Shown in pieces: positions 42,477-55,800 of a stretch of DNA of 64,000 nt. The notes under the pieces were generated by a model, which was given only the letters and a program-made list of their open reading frames with translations, did not search any database and was not told where the DNA came from. The translations under genes were made by a program, and so were the position numbers. The stretch spans positions 1,426,001 through 1,490,000 of the forward strand of contig NC_089448.1 in NCBI RefSeq assembly GCF_026210795.1, given 5' to 3'. How positions within the stretch are numbered: the stretch's first letter is position 1; every line of letters starts with the position of its first letter. This DNA comes from Rhizophagus irregularis. Lineage: Eukaryota > Glomeromycota > Glomeromycetes > Glomerales > Glomeraceae.

Positions 42477-44189
42477 AAAATCAATCAAACGAAAGTAATC
42501 GTTTTCATTCGTCCCTATGTAGAACTTGTATTAGATTTTTATGTAATTATGTATGGAATAAGTGATTTATTTATTTTGTATGAGAAAAAATTAGATAAAT
42601 TTATTTACAATATTTTATAAGGAATAATTCTCTTAACCCCTTGTTTAAGAGATTTTAACTTCGTTGTTTGTCACGTGTGGCTAATTATGATTAAGATCTT
42701 CCGCTCCTTAGTTGTGATAGTTGTAATACAAGTAATTTAAACAAAAGTGACGCATCATATGAATTGATAAGTATGAAAGTTTATTTATGAAAGCTTATTT
42801 ATGAACAATAGAATTTTTTGTGCTCTTATGATTTACCTGCTTTATTAGCTTAGCAAACACTTTCAACAATTCTTTCAATTTGTTTATTTGTTTTTTAATT
42901 CTTTTGGTATAATAGTGATAGTTTAATAATTATTATAATATCAGATAAAACTTTATACAGTATTATTTAGAAAAATTATGAAATATGGAACCATTTGTCT
43001 TGACCTTAACGCCGTTGTATAATAGCTAATCTGAATCATTATCAAAATTAGTAAATTCACGCTTGATGTTTTTTCACTAACAGAATCATCCCAGTATAAT
43101 TAATATAATAATTATTTTTATTTTTCTGTAAACACCTCTTCACGTTCAGTATTGAAAGATCATTTTTGTGACAATCACTAATCTGTTTGTCAGATTCGAC
43201 TTCATTATTAATCGCTATAGTGCTAATCAAGTAAAGTATAAGAGTTACATTTGATTTTTATTGTTGCTATTTCACAATTACATATTAATAATAATTTTCC
43301 AGTCTTTTCTCACAGGTCTATATTTCAAGATTATTACGCTTATATGATCGCAAATGGCCGCAAAAAATTCTGATATACTGGATTAATTAATTATTGAATA
43401 AAATGTGAAACCTCAGAAGATAGTAAGAGCATGGACTTACTGAGCGATGCCTAATCTTGTTGAAAATGCATTGAAGAAGTGTAAGTTGGCTTACTGAATT
43501 TTAAAATTATAAAGAAATGTAGCATTTATAAGCAACATATAAAGTATCATAATATTACCTTTACTATATGACTCCAATGGATGAGGAATATGATGCTTAG
43601 ATCACTGTGTAAAAAAATTTCTTAAACTTATTCGTAATATTACCTGTATCACGGCCATAGTAATATAACATAATTTTTTGTTTTTTTTCATAAATACCGG
43701 TTAATATGTCAAAGACCGTTGATTTATTTGTAATCATATTTACCTATTCAAAGATAACGCAATCGTTACAAAAATTATAAAATTTCATCAATTATATCTC
43801 ATTTATCACTTCATAAAAGCAAAACAAGAATCCAAAGAACATTAAAATTTTTATAACCTACCTTTACAATAAATTTCATCAATTAATTAATCGAATAAAT
43901 ATATACTGCAAAGCAGTAATGGTGTACTGAGTTGCTTTATTAATTGGTTTGTTTTAAAAAATATTATCACATTGCTTCAAATAATCATATTTATGGCTGT
44001 TCGTCGGCAGCACGTGCCTTATTGGCGTAGTAAATTTCTGTTGTTTATCACGATGCGGATATAAATAATAAAAACAGTGGAAATTATTAAATACTTACCA
44101 AATGGAGGATTTGATACCAAGTTCCGACTTTTGACTATTTTGTTAGGCAATCACTTTTTTTTTAAAAAAAAAATAACCTCTGTTACAAT
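42477..44189. other. Distal upstream region of F-box copy 4, no gene
   Basis: Shares long stretches with 10600-11760 (see there), marking it as part of the duplicated F-box unit. No open frame or RNA gene is supported. Confidence 0.5.
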
Positions 44190-44286
44190 GGCGTAATTTT
44201 TGTTTATTTATCTCAGTTATTGTGTAACATTACTTGTTTTATTTGGTCAAGTACGAATATCTAAATTAGCAAATTAATCGGAGTTG
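44190..44286 (+). promoter_or_regulatory. Conserved upstream block of the F-box paralogues, copy 4
   Basis: ggcgtaatttttgtttattt, gtgtaacattacttg, atttggtcaagta and aatcggagttgg. This is the most diverged of the four blocks but in the same order. It is followed by (attt)n tracts and the gaataaagaATG start context. Confidence 0.5.
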
Positions 44287-44438
44287 GATTTAAGTAGTTT
44301 TTATTTATTTATTTATTTATTTCTTTTTTTTTGTTTTAATACTTTGAAAAATTTTTAAAAATATTTTTTGGAAGTTTTAAATCGTTTTAAACCATTTTTG
44401 ATTATTTTATTTATTTATTTATTTATTTTGAATAAAGA

Positions 44439-45938
44439 ATGGCAAAACTCAATAAAGATATTCTTTTCTTAATATTTGAAGAATTACAAGAAAATTCAAA
44501 ATCCCTTTTTTCATGTCTAATGGTTAATAGATTTTGGTGTGAAACTGTGGTACCGATTTTATGGAGGAATCCTTGGTGTTACAAAGGTATTAATTATAGA
44601 AATAAAAACTCATTATTCATCATTATTTCTCACTATTTAATCGATGATATAAAAGAATTCATAACAATTCAAAGAATTCAATTACCTTCATATTCAAACC
44701 AATCACTCTTATTTGATTATTTATCCTTCTGTAGAAGTATCAATGTAGATACTATAAATAATATAATTTCTATTGGATCATCTTTACCTTATAATCAATT
44801 TTTTATGCAACAAGAATTTTACTCTCTCTTTATGAGAAAATGTCCAGAATTAAAGTATTTTGATATGAAATCAATTAAACACCAAATATTTTATTTTCCG
44901 GAAGCCATGGTTCGTCTTGAGTCACTTTGTGAATTACAATGTGATACAATAATTGATTCTTCATATTTTTATGGGTTGTCACAATTGTGTCAATATATAC
45001 AGAGGCTTTTAATTATTAATAATGACTCAAAACCTAATCATGGGATTATTAAGTTAATTGAGGTTCAGAAGAAATTAAAGCATTTTGAATGGGATGATGA
45101 TTTTGATGATGATTTTACGGATTATGATCCATACGAAGAACTTATTCTTACACTAGAAAAAAAAGCAGAAAGCCTCAATTATTTAAGAATAATTTTTTTA
45201 TATTCGTATGATTATGACCACATATTATTGCAAGATATACTTTCAAAGTTTAATAAATTAAAAGTATTAATAATTGGTGATTATACTCCTTTTAATGAAG
45301 AACAATTAGAAAAATTGAAAATACAGGTTTATTGTAAACTTGAGGTTCTTAATATAGAGCAGAATAAGCTAAGTGTAATTTCCAGTATAATTGAAAATAG
45401 TGGAGGGTGTCTCAAGAAAGTTTTATTCAGTCCTTATAATATTAAATGTGAACGTTTTAATTTTAATGAGGATTCTCTTATCAATTTTATTCGTAAAATT
45501 TATGAAAATTGTCCTTCAATTGAATACTTGTCAATTGCATTCTCACCATTAAAGGAGCATTTCATTGAACTTGAAAAATTATTAAAAATTTGTAAAAATT
45601 TGAAATCATTATTATTAGTTGTAATTTTTGATAATGAAAAAGATACTTACGAAAATTCTTTGAAAAATGGGGAAGAATTATTAAATATATTAATTAGATC
45701 AGCGCCAACTAATTTTAAAGAAATTAGGTTCTGTCATAGATTTAAATTTTCTTTGGAAATCTTGGAGGAATTCTTGGAAAAATGGAGAGGTAGACATGCA
45801 ATTTCATTATTTACTACTGAATATTTAGGTATTTATAAGGAATTGACCAATAAATATAAAAGAGATGGAGTAATCAAAGAATATAAATATTTACCTTATG
45901 TAGATTTAACTGAATATATTATGGAAGTTTGCTATTAA
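44439..45938 (+). CDS. F-box protein, copy 4 (499 aa)
   Basis: Intact and intronless. The F-box begins MAKLNKDILFLIFEELQENS and keeps CLMVNR-WCETVVPILWRNPW. This is the most diverged member: residues 55-95 (GINYRNKNSLFIIISHYLID) and the whole C-terminal half differ, and the C-terminus ends LTEYIMEVCY. A block near residues 115-150 (FFMQQEFYSLFMRKCPELKY, then FDMKSIKHQI) stays almost identical in all four copies, hinting at a constrained core between F-box and leucine-rich part. SCF substrate-receptor role inferred. Confidence 0.88.
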   Translation: MAKLNKDILFLIFEELQENSKSLFSCLMVNRFWCETVVPILWRNPWCYKGINYRNKNSLFIIISHYLIDDIKEFITIQRIQLPSYSNQSLLFDYLSFCRSINVDTINNIISIGSSLPYNQFFMQQEFYSLFMRKCPELKYFDMKSIKHQIFYFPEAMVRLESLCELQCDTIIDSSYFYGLSQLCQYIQRLLIINNDSKPNHGIIKLIEVQKKLKHFEWDDDFDDDFTDYDPYEELILTLEKKAESLNYLRIIFLYSYDYDHILLQDILSKFNKLKVLIIGDYTPFNEEQLEKLKIQVYCKLEVLNIEQNKLSVISSIIENSGGCLKKVLFSPYNIKCERFNFNEDSLINFIRKIYENCPSIEYLSIAFSPLKEHFIELEKLLKICKNLKSLLLVVIFDNEKDTYENSLKNGEELLNILIRSAPTNFKEIRFCHRFKFSLEILEEFLEKWRGRHAISLFTTEYLGIYKELTNKYKRDGVIKEYKYLPYVDLTEYIMEVCY

Positions 45939-48885
45939 TGTACAGTGATTGTAGCTGCATTGTAGTTATAAATAATAGTAGTAACCACATAGTAAAGCTT
46001 ATTAAGGAACTAAGTTTTTGTAAAGTATTGTATTTGATATGTTATAAGTCATAATGTTAAGGTTTAAAAGATTCAAAACATTATTTCTATAGATATCAGG
46101 TTATTTTTATGACATTTTTATATTTTTTAACTAGAGGATCGAATTGGTTCACTTATTAACAATTTTTCAGTATAGTTTAAATAAAGCATGTTTAAGTATA
46201 TTTATTATTCAATTTTTTATCGTATGATTACGTGTGATCATAACATGATTTTATACTGTATATTAACAATTATTAAAAGTATTTCTTTGTAAAAATTTTT
46301 GAATGAAATTTATTAAAATAAACTTTCTTTAAAATTTTATAATAATTTTTACGGCAAAGATATCACGGGAAATCATTGATTTTTTCTTATTTGGCTAATT
46401 CCACTTTTTCAAATCAAATTGTTAGTTAATACGATCCTAAGTACAAACAATTCAGGTGTTAAACAATAAAACTTTTTTATTTACTCATTGATTATTTATT
46501 TTGTAAATTTTAAATATAATTTTTCAAACTTTTATTTTCAAAGATAATAAATACTTAATAAATTTAGATGCTTTATTTTACATATAATAGAATTTCATAC
46601 GTAAGGAAAGCTTTTATTTGGCTTTTAATGTAGTAATCTCATCTAATAATTATGGAATATATAAATATTTTAAATAATAATTAAAGATTTGAAATTCAAG
46701 TAGAAATATCATTTACGTGATTTGTAGCGAAAAAACTAAGCAATTATTTTGTTTCATGTTTTATCATATTTTTTATAAACTACGGATTTCTTAAACTGAT
46801 AAAAGAGATTAATATAACTCAAGTTTTTAGCGTCACTACTTCTCTTTTTCTGGATATCATAAATATTTATATATTATTTCAGCAACAGTGTCTCGCTGGT
46901 AAATCCTAGCTACAAACCTTTTAACCTTGAACAGAGATAAAGCTGAATTATTAATAATTATTGATATTACTATTTTATAATTTTACGCAAATATAATAAA
47001 CATGATTTATTAGAGCAAAGTGATTGAACGAACCTTTTTTTATACTCCTTCAATTTTAAATTTATCCAGTTTTTTGTCCATATTTTCTATTTTAGGAATA
47101 ACGAACAAATAAATAGAAAAATAGAAGACCAATAAGACCCATTAATTAAATACACTGTTAATAATAACATTTAATAACAACAAGAAAAATATGTAAATAA
47201 ATATGAAAATGTATTGCATTAACGTATCCTTTGCTCTATCACTTTCCACTCTTCCCTGTACTTTCAGAAGTTATTTATAATGCGGATGAAACAGGCTTAT
47301 TTTTCCGATAGAACTAAAGTTTCTGGATAAAAAAAGTTATTTATTCTTAATTTTTTTTAAAATTTTATTATTGTTTTTTTTTACGGAATAAATGGAAGAT
47401 TTTTATTACCCTGTTAGCATTAGCTTGCCTTGTTATCTAATTGTCCTTGAAGGCAGACTGGTTATTCAGTCTTTTTCGTTCTAATGCGGTCATATTGTAT
47501 TCCGAAATCAATCTCACGAGATTAGTGAATCTTTTTATCCTCCTTGCGCATATCAAACAAAAATTCAACTTACTTTTACGTCATTAACCCAAACTAAATC
47601 CCTCCTCTCCTTCCATAGACCTCCCGGAAAAGTCACGTGTATCATAAGCGCAGTGACTCACCTGAATTTTATCACGTGCCTAAATAATATTGGCGCAGTA
47701 TACCTACTTGCCAGGTATCTACAAACCCGAAGCAAAAGCTTTATCTATTATCTGTTGGCCCTCAATACAAATGTGGGAATGAAATATCACAATTATAGAT
47801 ATGTAGAATCCGTCTCAGGAAAGTTATCTTGCGAAATATAATTTTTCACATAATTTGTGTTGGTGAGTGATACGGATATGCGAAAATCTTGTTGGGCAAA
47901 ATAGATTATTTCGAAAATCTGTTTATAGAAAAAGACTATAGGATGTGAGAAAATTGTAGTTTACAAATATTAACAACATTATGCATCATCCCATCATATT
48001 GATAAATTCATAATTCATGTTTATTGATATTCGAGTTTTTTCGCTTTAGCGGGTTTGATATAATATTGGATATTCGTGAAAGGGAAATTGAACCAAAATA
48101 CTGTGTCCTATGATCATTCGGTATGTGTAATAATGTCTCTAAGGAATTGATACCCCAACACTTAGATCTAAGAATTTTTTGGACGAAGTTACTAATTGTA
48201 TTCTAATAATAAACCCAGCATTCTAGATAAAGCTAGAGAAGTTTCACCGAAGGTATATTCCGTCAAATGTACATTTCATAAAAAAAAACATGATATAAAT
48301 CTTTGCTATTAGTTAGCTAAAATAATTGAATTTCCAAGCTTATAAAGAAAAATCATATTATCTGGTATATTTGTATGTCAACTTGCAAATAGCAGTTTGT
48401 AAAGCATGTAATCATCTTTGTTTAATGGATCATCTAATATTATTTTACTAGTTTTTTTTTAAATTTTACTTTAAATTGGAAAATTGGAATCAAAACCAAG
48501 AATGAACTTAGCGTATAGCCTGGGTAAAACTTTTTATTATTTTATTTCTAATAGATATGACAGACATCAACACTTGTCGGTCATTAATGTAGCAGTTTGA
48601 AACTGGACTGATATGAGGCAGTTTGAACATTTACATTTCAAAACCATGGTTTGATTCAACTGATTCAAACTGCAGTTCAACTTGTGGTTTCAAAACCAAT
48701 TTTTTAATAAAATGATTAATGAATTGAATTTTTTTTTGTTTTTATATTAAGTTCTTATAACACATGATATATTATTTCTTTTTTACTATTTTTATCCAAC
48801 TTTCTAATGTGATTCTTTAAATTTCTGTAAATTTTTAATTAAAGTATTATAGCCATTAATTTTTGATCTTTACTTCTTTAATTAC
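45939..48885. other. Nearly 3 kb without a supported gene
   Basis: AT-rich intergenic sequence. A 62-codon frame at 47653-47841 has unremarkable composition and no start-site support. 48560-48690 has repeated gtttgaa/tttcaaaaccaa motifs. No RNA gene seen. Confidence 0.4.
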
Positions 48886-49481
48886 AACTTTGCTGAAACC
48901 TCTGATTTAGCAACTTTAACGCTTCTGGCATGTGACTATCACGTGACTATAGAGACAACTGCTAGTGGCATTTTTTTCGTTTTGAACGTCTAGTTTCTAC
49001 CTCACTACTTTATGTTGGCTACATGGAGTTAATATAAAACCTTAATTGTTTTTTAAGCTTGGAAAATACGATTATTTTTTTTTAAAAAAAAACATGTAAT
49101 TATAGATTCTGTCATTTCACTTCATATCTGCTATATAGAGACGATAAATTGTATACAAACCATAATAAGATGCTCGTTATTAATTATTTAAATTTTAATA
49201 GATTACATAATTTTTTTGAAATACTTAGAGGTATCAATAATAAATAATTAATCATCGTAAATTATAATCATCGTACAATAGTTAACTTTAATTGTAGTAT
49301 TAATTTATTAACAAATACATTATTGTAAATTATTAACATATATATTTTAAAATTTAATTATAAAATATTGTAAATTTAATTATAATATATTGTACAATAC
49401 AGATACATTATATAATGTAAAAATTAATTCCTCTTGTTATAATTGGATTGCCGCGGATTTTTAAGCGATCAACGTACTTTT

Positions 49482-49818
49482 TTATTTTTTCCGTTGATAT
49501 AGCGCCCCTGGTGACACAACCATAACAAGGTGGGAACCTGATTTGGACAATGTTATCACCTGATTGATCATTCTCCGAACTGAATTTTTAGGTGCGTCTG
49601 CAGATAAAGAATTCAAGTGGTGGATATACGATGCAAGTATCCTTACCCAAGAACTTATACGATCCTGCGGATCTTCAGTCTTCACAACCTATCAATCAAC
49701 ACGGTTCTCTGATTCTCTTCTCAACCTAATCTCACACCTCACTATGGCAGATGATTTTTATGCTCTCGCTATATTTCGTTCTACTCCACAGATCCGAGCT
49801 TGTTTTTTGAATTTGTGA
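49482..49818 (-). pseudogene. Broken minus-strand frame of unknown function
   Basis: One frame from about 49818 to TAA 49482 reads as protein (ARICGVERNIARA, KSSAIVRCEIRLRRESENRVD, EDPQDRISSWVRILASYIHH, KSGSHLVMVVSPGALYQRKK) but contains three stops near 49757 and 49695. It is distinctly less AT-biased than its surroundings. No domain recognised. It lies downstream of the partner gene inside element 2, with no counterpart seen in element 1. Confidence 0.4.
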
Positions 49819-50045
49819 ATGTATGATAATAGATTAAAAAAAAATAACGAAATTAATGATTGTAAAAGAATTAATAAAATGTAATTTTAAAGAATGTATA
49901 ATAAAAGAAAGTGTATAAAATGTGATTTTTAAATATTATGCAAAGTTCGCAAAGAACAAATAAAATATTAAAATGCTACTACTTCGCACATATAAAAAAA
50001 TGAAATTTTTAAGTGTAACAATTCTACCAGCACCAACTCTTCGCT

Positions 50046-52014
50046 TCATTCTAATGAAAATTTTGATGCAATGTTTTTTCCAGACCTGCTTGGGACTTTA
50101 CACTTCATTGTAATTTTATCAAGTTTCTTAATATCTTTGATGTTATATTTAGTATAATGTATCTTAAACGCCTCTCTAACAAATAATACGAGCTTTTCCA
50201 TAGTCCCACAATTTTTGACCTTGGTTTTGTCTGTGCCTTTTAAATATCTGTCTAAAATATTCTCAACAACTTCTTTGGACAAAAACTCTTCAATTTCTGT
50301 TCTTGTTGGCGCAGTTGTTAGTTCTTCCCTGATTCGTTTTTCTTTAAATTCGCTTACCCTTGCATCAATTTTTTTATTGAGTTTGCTACAAAAATCTGTC
50401 AGAACCCTTTTGGAGTGACAAATGACCTCTTCAGCATCACTGCTATAGAGGTCATAATTAAAGATTTTTGTGACGAGTCTTTCAATTACTTCATCCGGTG
50501 GTACCCTACATCGGAGAAAAAGACACTTGATTTCCTCATGTCAAAGTCGAGCAAGGTCCTTTTCATCATTCGGTGTAATAGCAGCAGGTTTCATCATAAG
50601 AGGGGAGGTGGGCATATTGACAAGAGGTGAATCCAGCGATGCATTTGAAGCATTATACATCTGATTCGCCATAAATAATATATCTTGCCTTTCCGTTATT
50701 AACCATTGGCAGACTTCAAGTATATTTTCCATTCCATTTAAAGCCTTAGGCATATCTAAAATACATTGCATTAATTGTTAAATATCTATTATATAATATT
50801 CGTAATAATAATATTAAAGAAATTAAAAAACAATTACATTTTTTTACATTTTTCACACCACGCGACATTGAGACTTCAGTTTTTCTGTCTTCACCGTCCT
50901 CGGCCTCATCTGAGCTTTCAGAATGGTCATAGATATTATCTAATTTACATGATAATAGATGATACATAAGTCATTCTGGCACACATAGCATGGTATCCGT
51001 AAAACCAACAACAACTACCTTCCCCGTCTTCACTTTCTGATAATTGAAGTAGACTAGTGATTCTGCCTTCAACTCGTTGACGTTTATTTTTGGCAGAATT
51101 TGTAGATAAATTTCTTTTTTAAACGTAACTTTAGCTGGTTTACTTGTAGATGCTCCTGTTGTTTCCAATTCATAGTTGTCTTCATTAGACTCATCAAGAA
51201 TTGCGCTGTAATCCAATGTAAAATAGTCATTTCGGCCAAATTGTGACCTCTCCGGCAGTTCTGAAGTGCTAAAATCATCAGGTGGATCATCATAGATTGG
51301 ATCATCGTCATGAACAGTAATAACATTAGGACTTGACTTGCCGCTATGACCTAATTACAATATGTATAAAATTAATTTTAAAGCTTTAAAAAATTTGTAA
51401 TTGCGACTTCTTGTTCTTGAATCGGAGTATCAGGTTCAACTGGTTACCTTTAAAATAAATGTCAAATGCCGATCAGTGAATTTTCAAAGAAAGATTAATT
51501 GATAAATATTGATAAAAAGTCCAAAAATATTACCTGTTTTATCTTTAATCGTAGTACTTACATCAGATTCAACTGGCTTATTTGTTTTGCCATGGCCACG
51601 ATCACGATCACGACCACAACCACCTCCTCCAGATGCGATAGGCGCATGTTCAGGTTCAACAGGTTTGATAGGTTTTGTGACAGCCTTTACTTTACTACGA
51701 CCACGACCACCTCTTCCAGATGCGTTAGGCACATGTTCAATAGGTTCAATAGGTTCAATAGGTTCTGTGACAGCCTTTGCTCTACCCCGACCACGACCAC
51801 CTCTTCCACGACCTTCTAATAGAAAATAAAAAATTGCAACATATTAATTGCAAATTTATTGGTGACTTTTTTTTGTAATTTTTTATTTTTTTGCCGGATG
51901 GTTTCTTTAATTATTTGGTTATAACTTACTTGCAGCTTGTGTTTCATTTGACACGTTAGTTTTAGCAGGTTTTGAAGCTTTAGCGGGTTTTGGAGATTTT
52001 CTTGCTTTTGTCAT
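50046..52014 (-). pseudogene. Transposon partner protein (element 2), two in-frame stops
   Basis: ATG at 52014 begins a Lys/Ala/Pro-rich segment (TKARKSPKPAKASKPAK). After an intron (51929-51816) comes an RGG/AT-hook-like region with repeated GRGGRGRS and EPIEPIEP. A later exon from 51350 has PNVITVHDDDPIYDDPPDDF. The final exon from 50755 has CQWLITERQDILFMANQMYN and the conserved C-terminal block EEIKCLFLRCRVPPDEVIER, KIDARVSEFKEK, KLVLFVREAFKIHYTKYN, CKVPSRSGKNI. TGA codons lie near 50969 (CVPE-stop-LMYHL) and at 50543-50541 (ARL-stop-HEEIK). The C-terminal block aligns with the protein at 17313-18519; the N-terminal halves share only basic/low-complexity character. Confidence 0.6.
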
Positions 52015-52831
52015 TTTAAAATATTTGTAATAATAAAGTAAACACGAAAATTTCAAAGTAAAAAGTAGGAAAGAAATCCTTTTACTTTAATAGACAGATT
52101 TTTGTGATAAGCTTTTATTAACTTTCATTAAATTCAATAAATGGATTTTATACAATTTTTAAACTTTCTATATACTTCAACACATAGATTTCGATATAAC
52201 TGAACATGAACATTATTTTTCAAGAAAATCTAACGTAACACATAGATTTCGATATAACTGAACATGAACATTATTTTTCAAGAAAATCTAACGCAAGAAT
52301 AGTTTTCTGATTTTTCATATATCAGTTACACTGATTATTAAGGCTTTGCTGCTTCGCCCTTATTGTTGGGCTAAAGAACTCTTAATATGTAATACTCGCT
52401 TATTGTTAACCAAATAATATGTAACACTCGCTTATTGTTAACCAAATATAGTTAACAATGCTATTTTCTAAATTAATTATGACGAACAATTGATAAAATC
52501 TATATATAGCGAAACTTGTATATTTTTTTTTCTTTAATTTTCTTTCTTTAAACTTTGTATAATTTGAAACCTTTTACAATAAATGAAATTCCTTTTAACT
52601 TCTTTAACTTTGTATTTAAACTTATATATATATAAAGTTTATTAAAGTTCGTTATATACAAACAATAAATAATAAACTTTTGCATCTTTACCATTCTTTG
52701 TAAACTTGAAATGCATAAAAGTCGTCTTTCATTAACTAAACCATTTTCTTTACGCAAAAGTACAAATTTTTCTGGACGTAATATCCTTCAAAGGCATAAG
52801 CAGTTTCATTTGTATAAGTAATATTATACAG
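52015..52831. promoter_or_regulatory. Divergent intergenic region between partner and transposase genes of element 2
   Basis: It separates the two start codons by about 820 bp. It contains a 58-bp tandem duplication (52180-52295, acacatagatttcgatataa...) and a 32-bp one (52383-52446, taatatgtaa-actcgcttat). These could be binding sites that co-regulate both genes; this is inference from position. Confidence 0.4.
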
Positions 52832-55800
52832 ATGGGCCCAATAGTCCGAACTTTTTCTTATAATGATTCTATAATTGTTTCTAAAGCATTAAATGCGGAT
52901 AATAAAGAAAATGGTGAAAACAAATTGCAAGATGAAATGGATGTTGAAAGTGATAACGACGACAACAATGGTGAAGATGACAACGGCAACGGCGAAAAAG
53001 AAAATAACGAAGATGATGATGATGACAACAACGAAGAAGATGATGATGATATCTATGGCGAAGAAAACGTTTATTATGATGATGATGTTGACAATGTGGA
53101 TGAGAACGAAATGGAAGAAGATTACAATTTGGGAGTGGATGATAGTATTATTGATGATACTAGCAGTAATGTAATATTTAAATTTATTCATTTGCTTGCT
53201 TTAATGAACGAACCTCTCATTCTAGATACTGCCATATTTTTAATAATTGAAAAAGTGTTCACTTTTCACGTGATTTAACTAATAAACATATTTTCCGTTA
53301 ATTTTGTAATAAAGCATAAAGATACAATAGTTGATTCATCATTAGATAATGACTATATGTCAAAAATAAACGGAAGCTTTGCACCTTACTTCGAAAATGC
53401 GACTTCCATATTGTTATTTTGTTGGATACAGAAACATAATATATGTAAGTACAATTTAGCTATAACGATATAACGAACACAATTAACGATCTACTTTAAA
53501 ATAAATGATCTACATCGATAGCAACAAACGCCTATAACGACTTGGTAGAAATATTGCAACATCAAAAATTTGAAGTGAAAGATATTGCGAAAAATATAAG
53601 AAGGTTCCGTCAATGGAGAAACTGATTGCCCTTAATGCCAATAAGGACATGCTCTATTAAAATAAATCCAAAAAAGACACCATCTATATCTAAAGAAACA
53701 AAACCTTGTTTTTATCTTTCAATTCGTGATATTATTCAGAATATATTAAATAATCCGTCACTATACAACTCAATGTACTTTGGACCGGGAATAGAAGCTG
53801 AAGAAAAAAAGGAATTTTGGCATGGGGATCTTTGGGCAGAATCACCATTATTTGGCCAAGACAAAATAACTATCAATGAAGGTACTTTGGTTTAATGCTA
53901 TTGTCACGAAAATCGTTTGTTATGTCACAATTCACAAACAAATGATGAAAATGGATCAAAAATGATCGTCAAAGTCTCAATTCATTTTTATTGTTTTGTA
54001 CTTAGAAATTTATCGTCCAAGTGAATTCGCTATATACAAAGAAAATGGTAATCAAAGATTTGGACAGATAAGATCAATAGTATCTGTTAATGATGAACTT
54101 CAGATAAAAATACAACAGATATATACTTATGACGAATTACCGAACAATTTTCATTGTCATTCTCGAATGAACACAAGAGAATCACAATTGTGGTTGGTAG
54201 ACCAATATTTGGAAGAGAGCAGTATTATCGCAAGTACTAATGAGATAGTTAGAAAGATTGATATTACAATTGTTCGTGATTCAACAATTATAACTGATGG
54301 CCTTTTTATTAAGACAATTTTATACAAAAACAATGGTCATTGGAAATTACGAGATGCAACGCTAGATTATATGCATCCATGCGAATATTCTGTCCTAAAT
54401 CCTCCACCACCACAATATAATAACCTCTGAGTGTTAAAGATATTTATTGATATTTATTATGACGACTTTGGTACATATCGAAATGTTTACCATTCTCTGG
54501 GAGGAGTTTATATTCAAGTAGGAAACATGCCATATGACATGAGGCAACAACTTCGTAATCATTTTGTCTTGGGCTTTGTGCCTTTTGGCAGTTATTTCGA
54601 AGAATTTATTCAACCTTTTATTAGAGATATTAAATGATTGGAAAAGGGCGTATTAATGAATGTCCAAGGAATAAATTGTTAGGTCATCGCTGGTCTTGGA
54701 TGTGTAACCGCGGACCTACCCCAAGGCAATGACCTAACTGGTGTAAAAAGACATGGTGCAATAAAGGGATGTAGAACATGTCTAACTGCCAAAGAAAATG
54801 CAACAGACATTACACTAGATATCGCTAATATTTCTCGCTACCATCACATTACCAATACCCAATTCGAAGATATATTTACAGCTCTGACCCAAAAGGAACG
54901 AAGTGATCTTGCGAAAGAATATGGTTTACATACCATTTTGCCAATACTCGATCAGCTTCAACGAGAACATCACCTGCAGTCGCCGCAGGATATTTACCAT
55001 CTAATAGCTGGTAAGACGTCAAAATTACTTAAATTGATGATTTCTATATTATCTCCAGAAGGCGAACGAAGATTTATTAGAGAATGGAAATCGTTCAAAT
55101 ATCCTCGTCAATGGTTGAAGTTGCCGAATCCCATAAGTCACCTAGAAAGCTTCATGATGTCTGACCATCTTCGATTGGGTATGGTAATGCCATTTATATT
55201 GAATAGATTCTTGGTCAGTAATTGTTTAAAGCCACAAGAGATGGAGAAACTACAAGTGCGAACAAACTTGAATCGCAATCAAGTTATCAATGCAATCGTT
55301 AAATGCTGGGCAATTGTAGCAAAATGCTCTCGCCTTGCATTTAAGAATTCATTAACAAATAACGACTATATAGTTCTTGAAAAGTATTTGAAAATGGAAC
55401 AAAAAGCATTGATAGAGGTAAATTTTATTTATGTTTGTATGAATTATTTATTATATTGACCATCTTTCAAACAAGCTCAGAATGGATCGGCAGCTCGAAG
55501 TAGATACTCCGGAAGTTAATTCTATATTCGAAAACTAATAATAATGCCAGTTCTCTGAACCTGAAAATTTTTTTTTCTATAAGGTCAATTTAGATTTTGC
55601 TAACTATATTATCTTGAATGCAGTTATTCGATGATTTCGTTGGTCTTCCTAACCTTCACGCTAACTGTCATTTATTGCGACATGCAAGAACTTTTGGAAC
55701 TCTCACGAATACTGAAGTCGGAACAAAGGAGATGGTCCATCGTATCTTTAAAAATATGGTTCCTCATACCAATCGCAAGAACATTGAATTTGACTTATTA

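Noticed and set aside
47653-47841. A 62-codon frame in the region before element 2
   Set aside because: No domain, no splice partners, ordinary composition; chance length in AT-rich DNA.
52889-53191. Frames with long Ile/Val or Met/Thr runs
   Set aside because: Shadows of the Asp/Asn/Glu-rich start of the second transposase.
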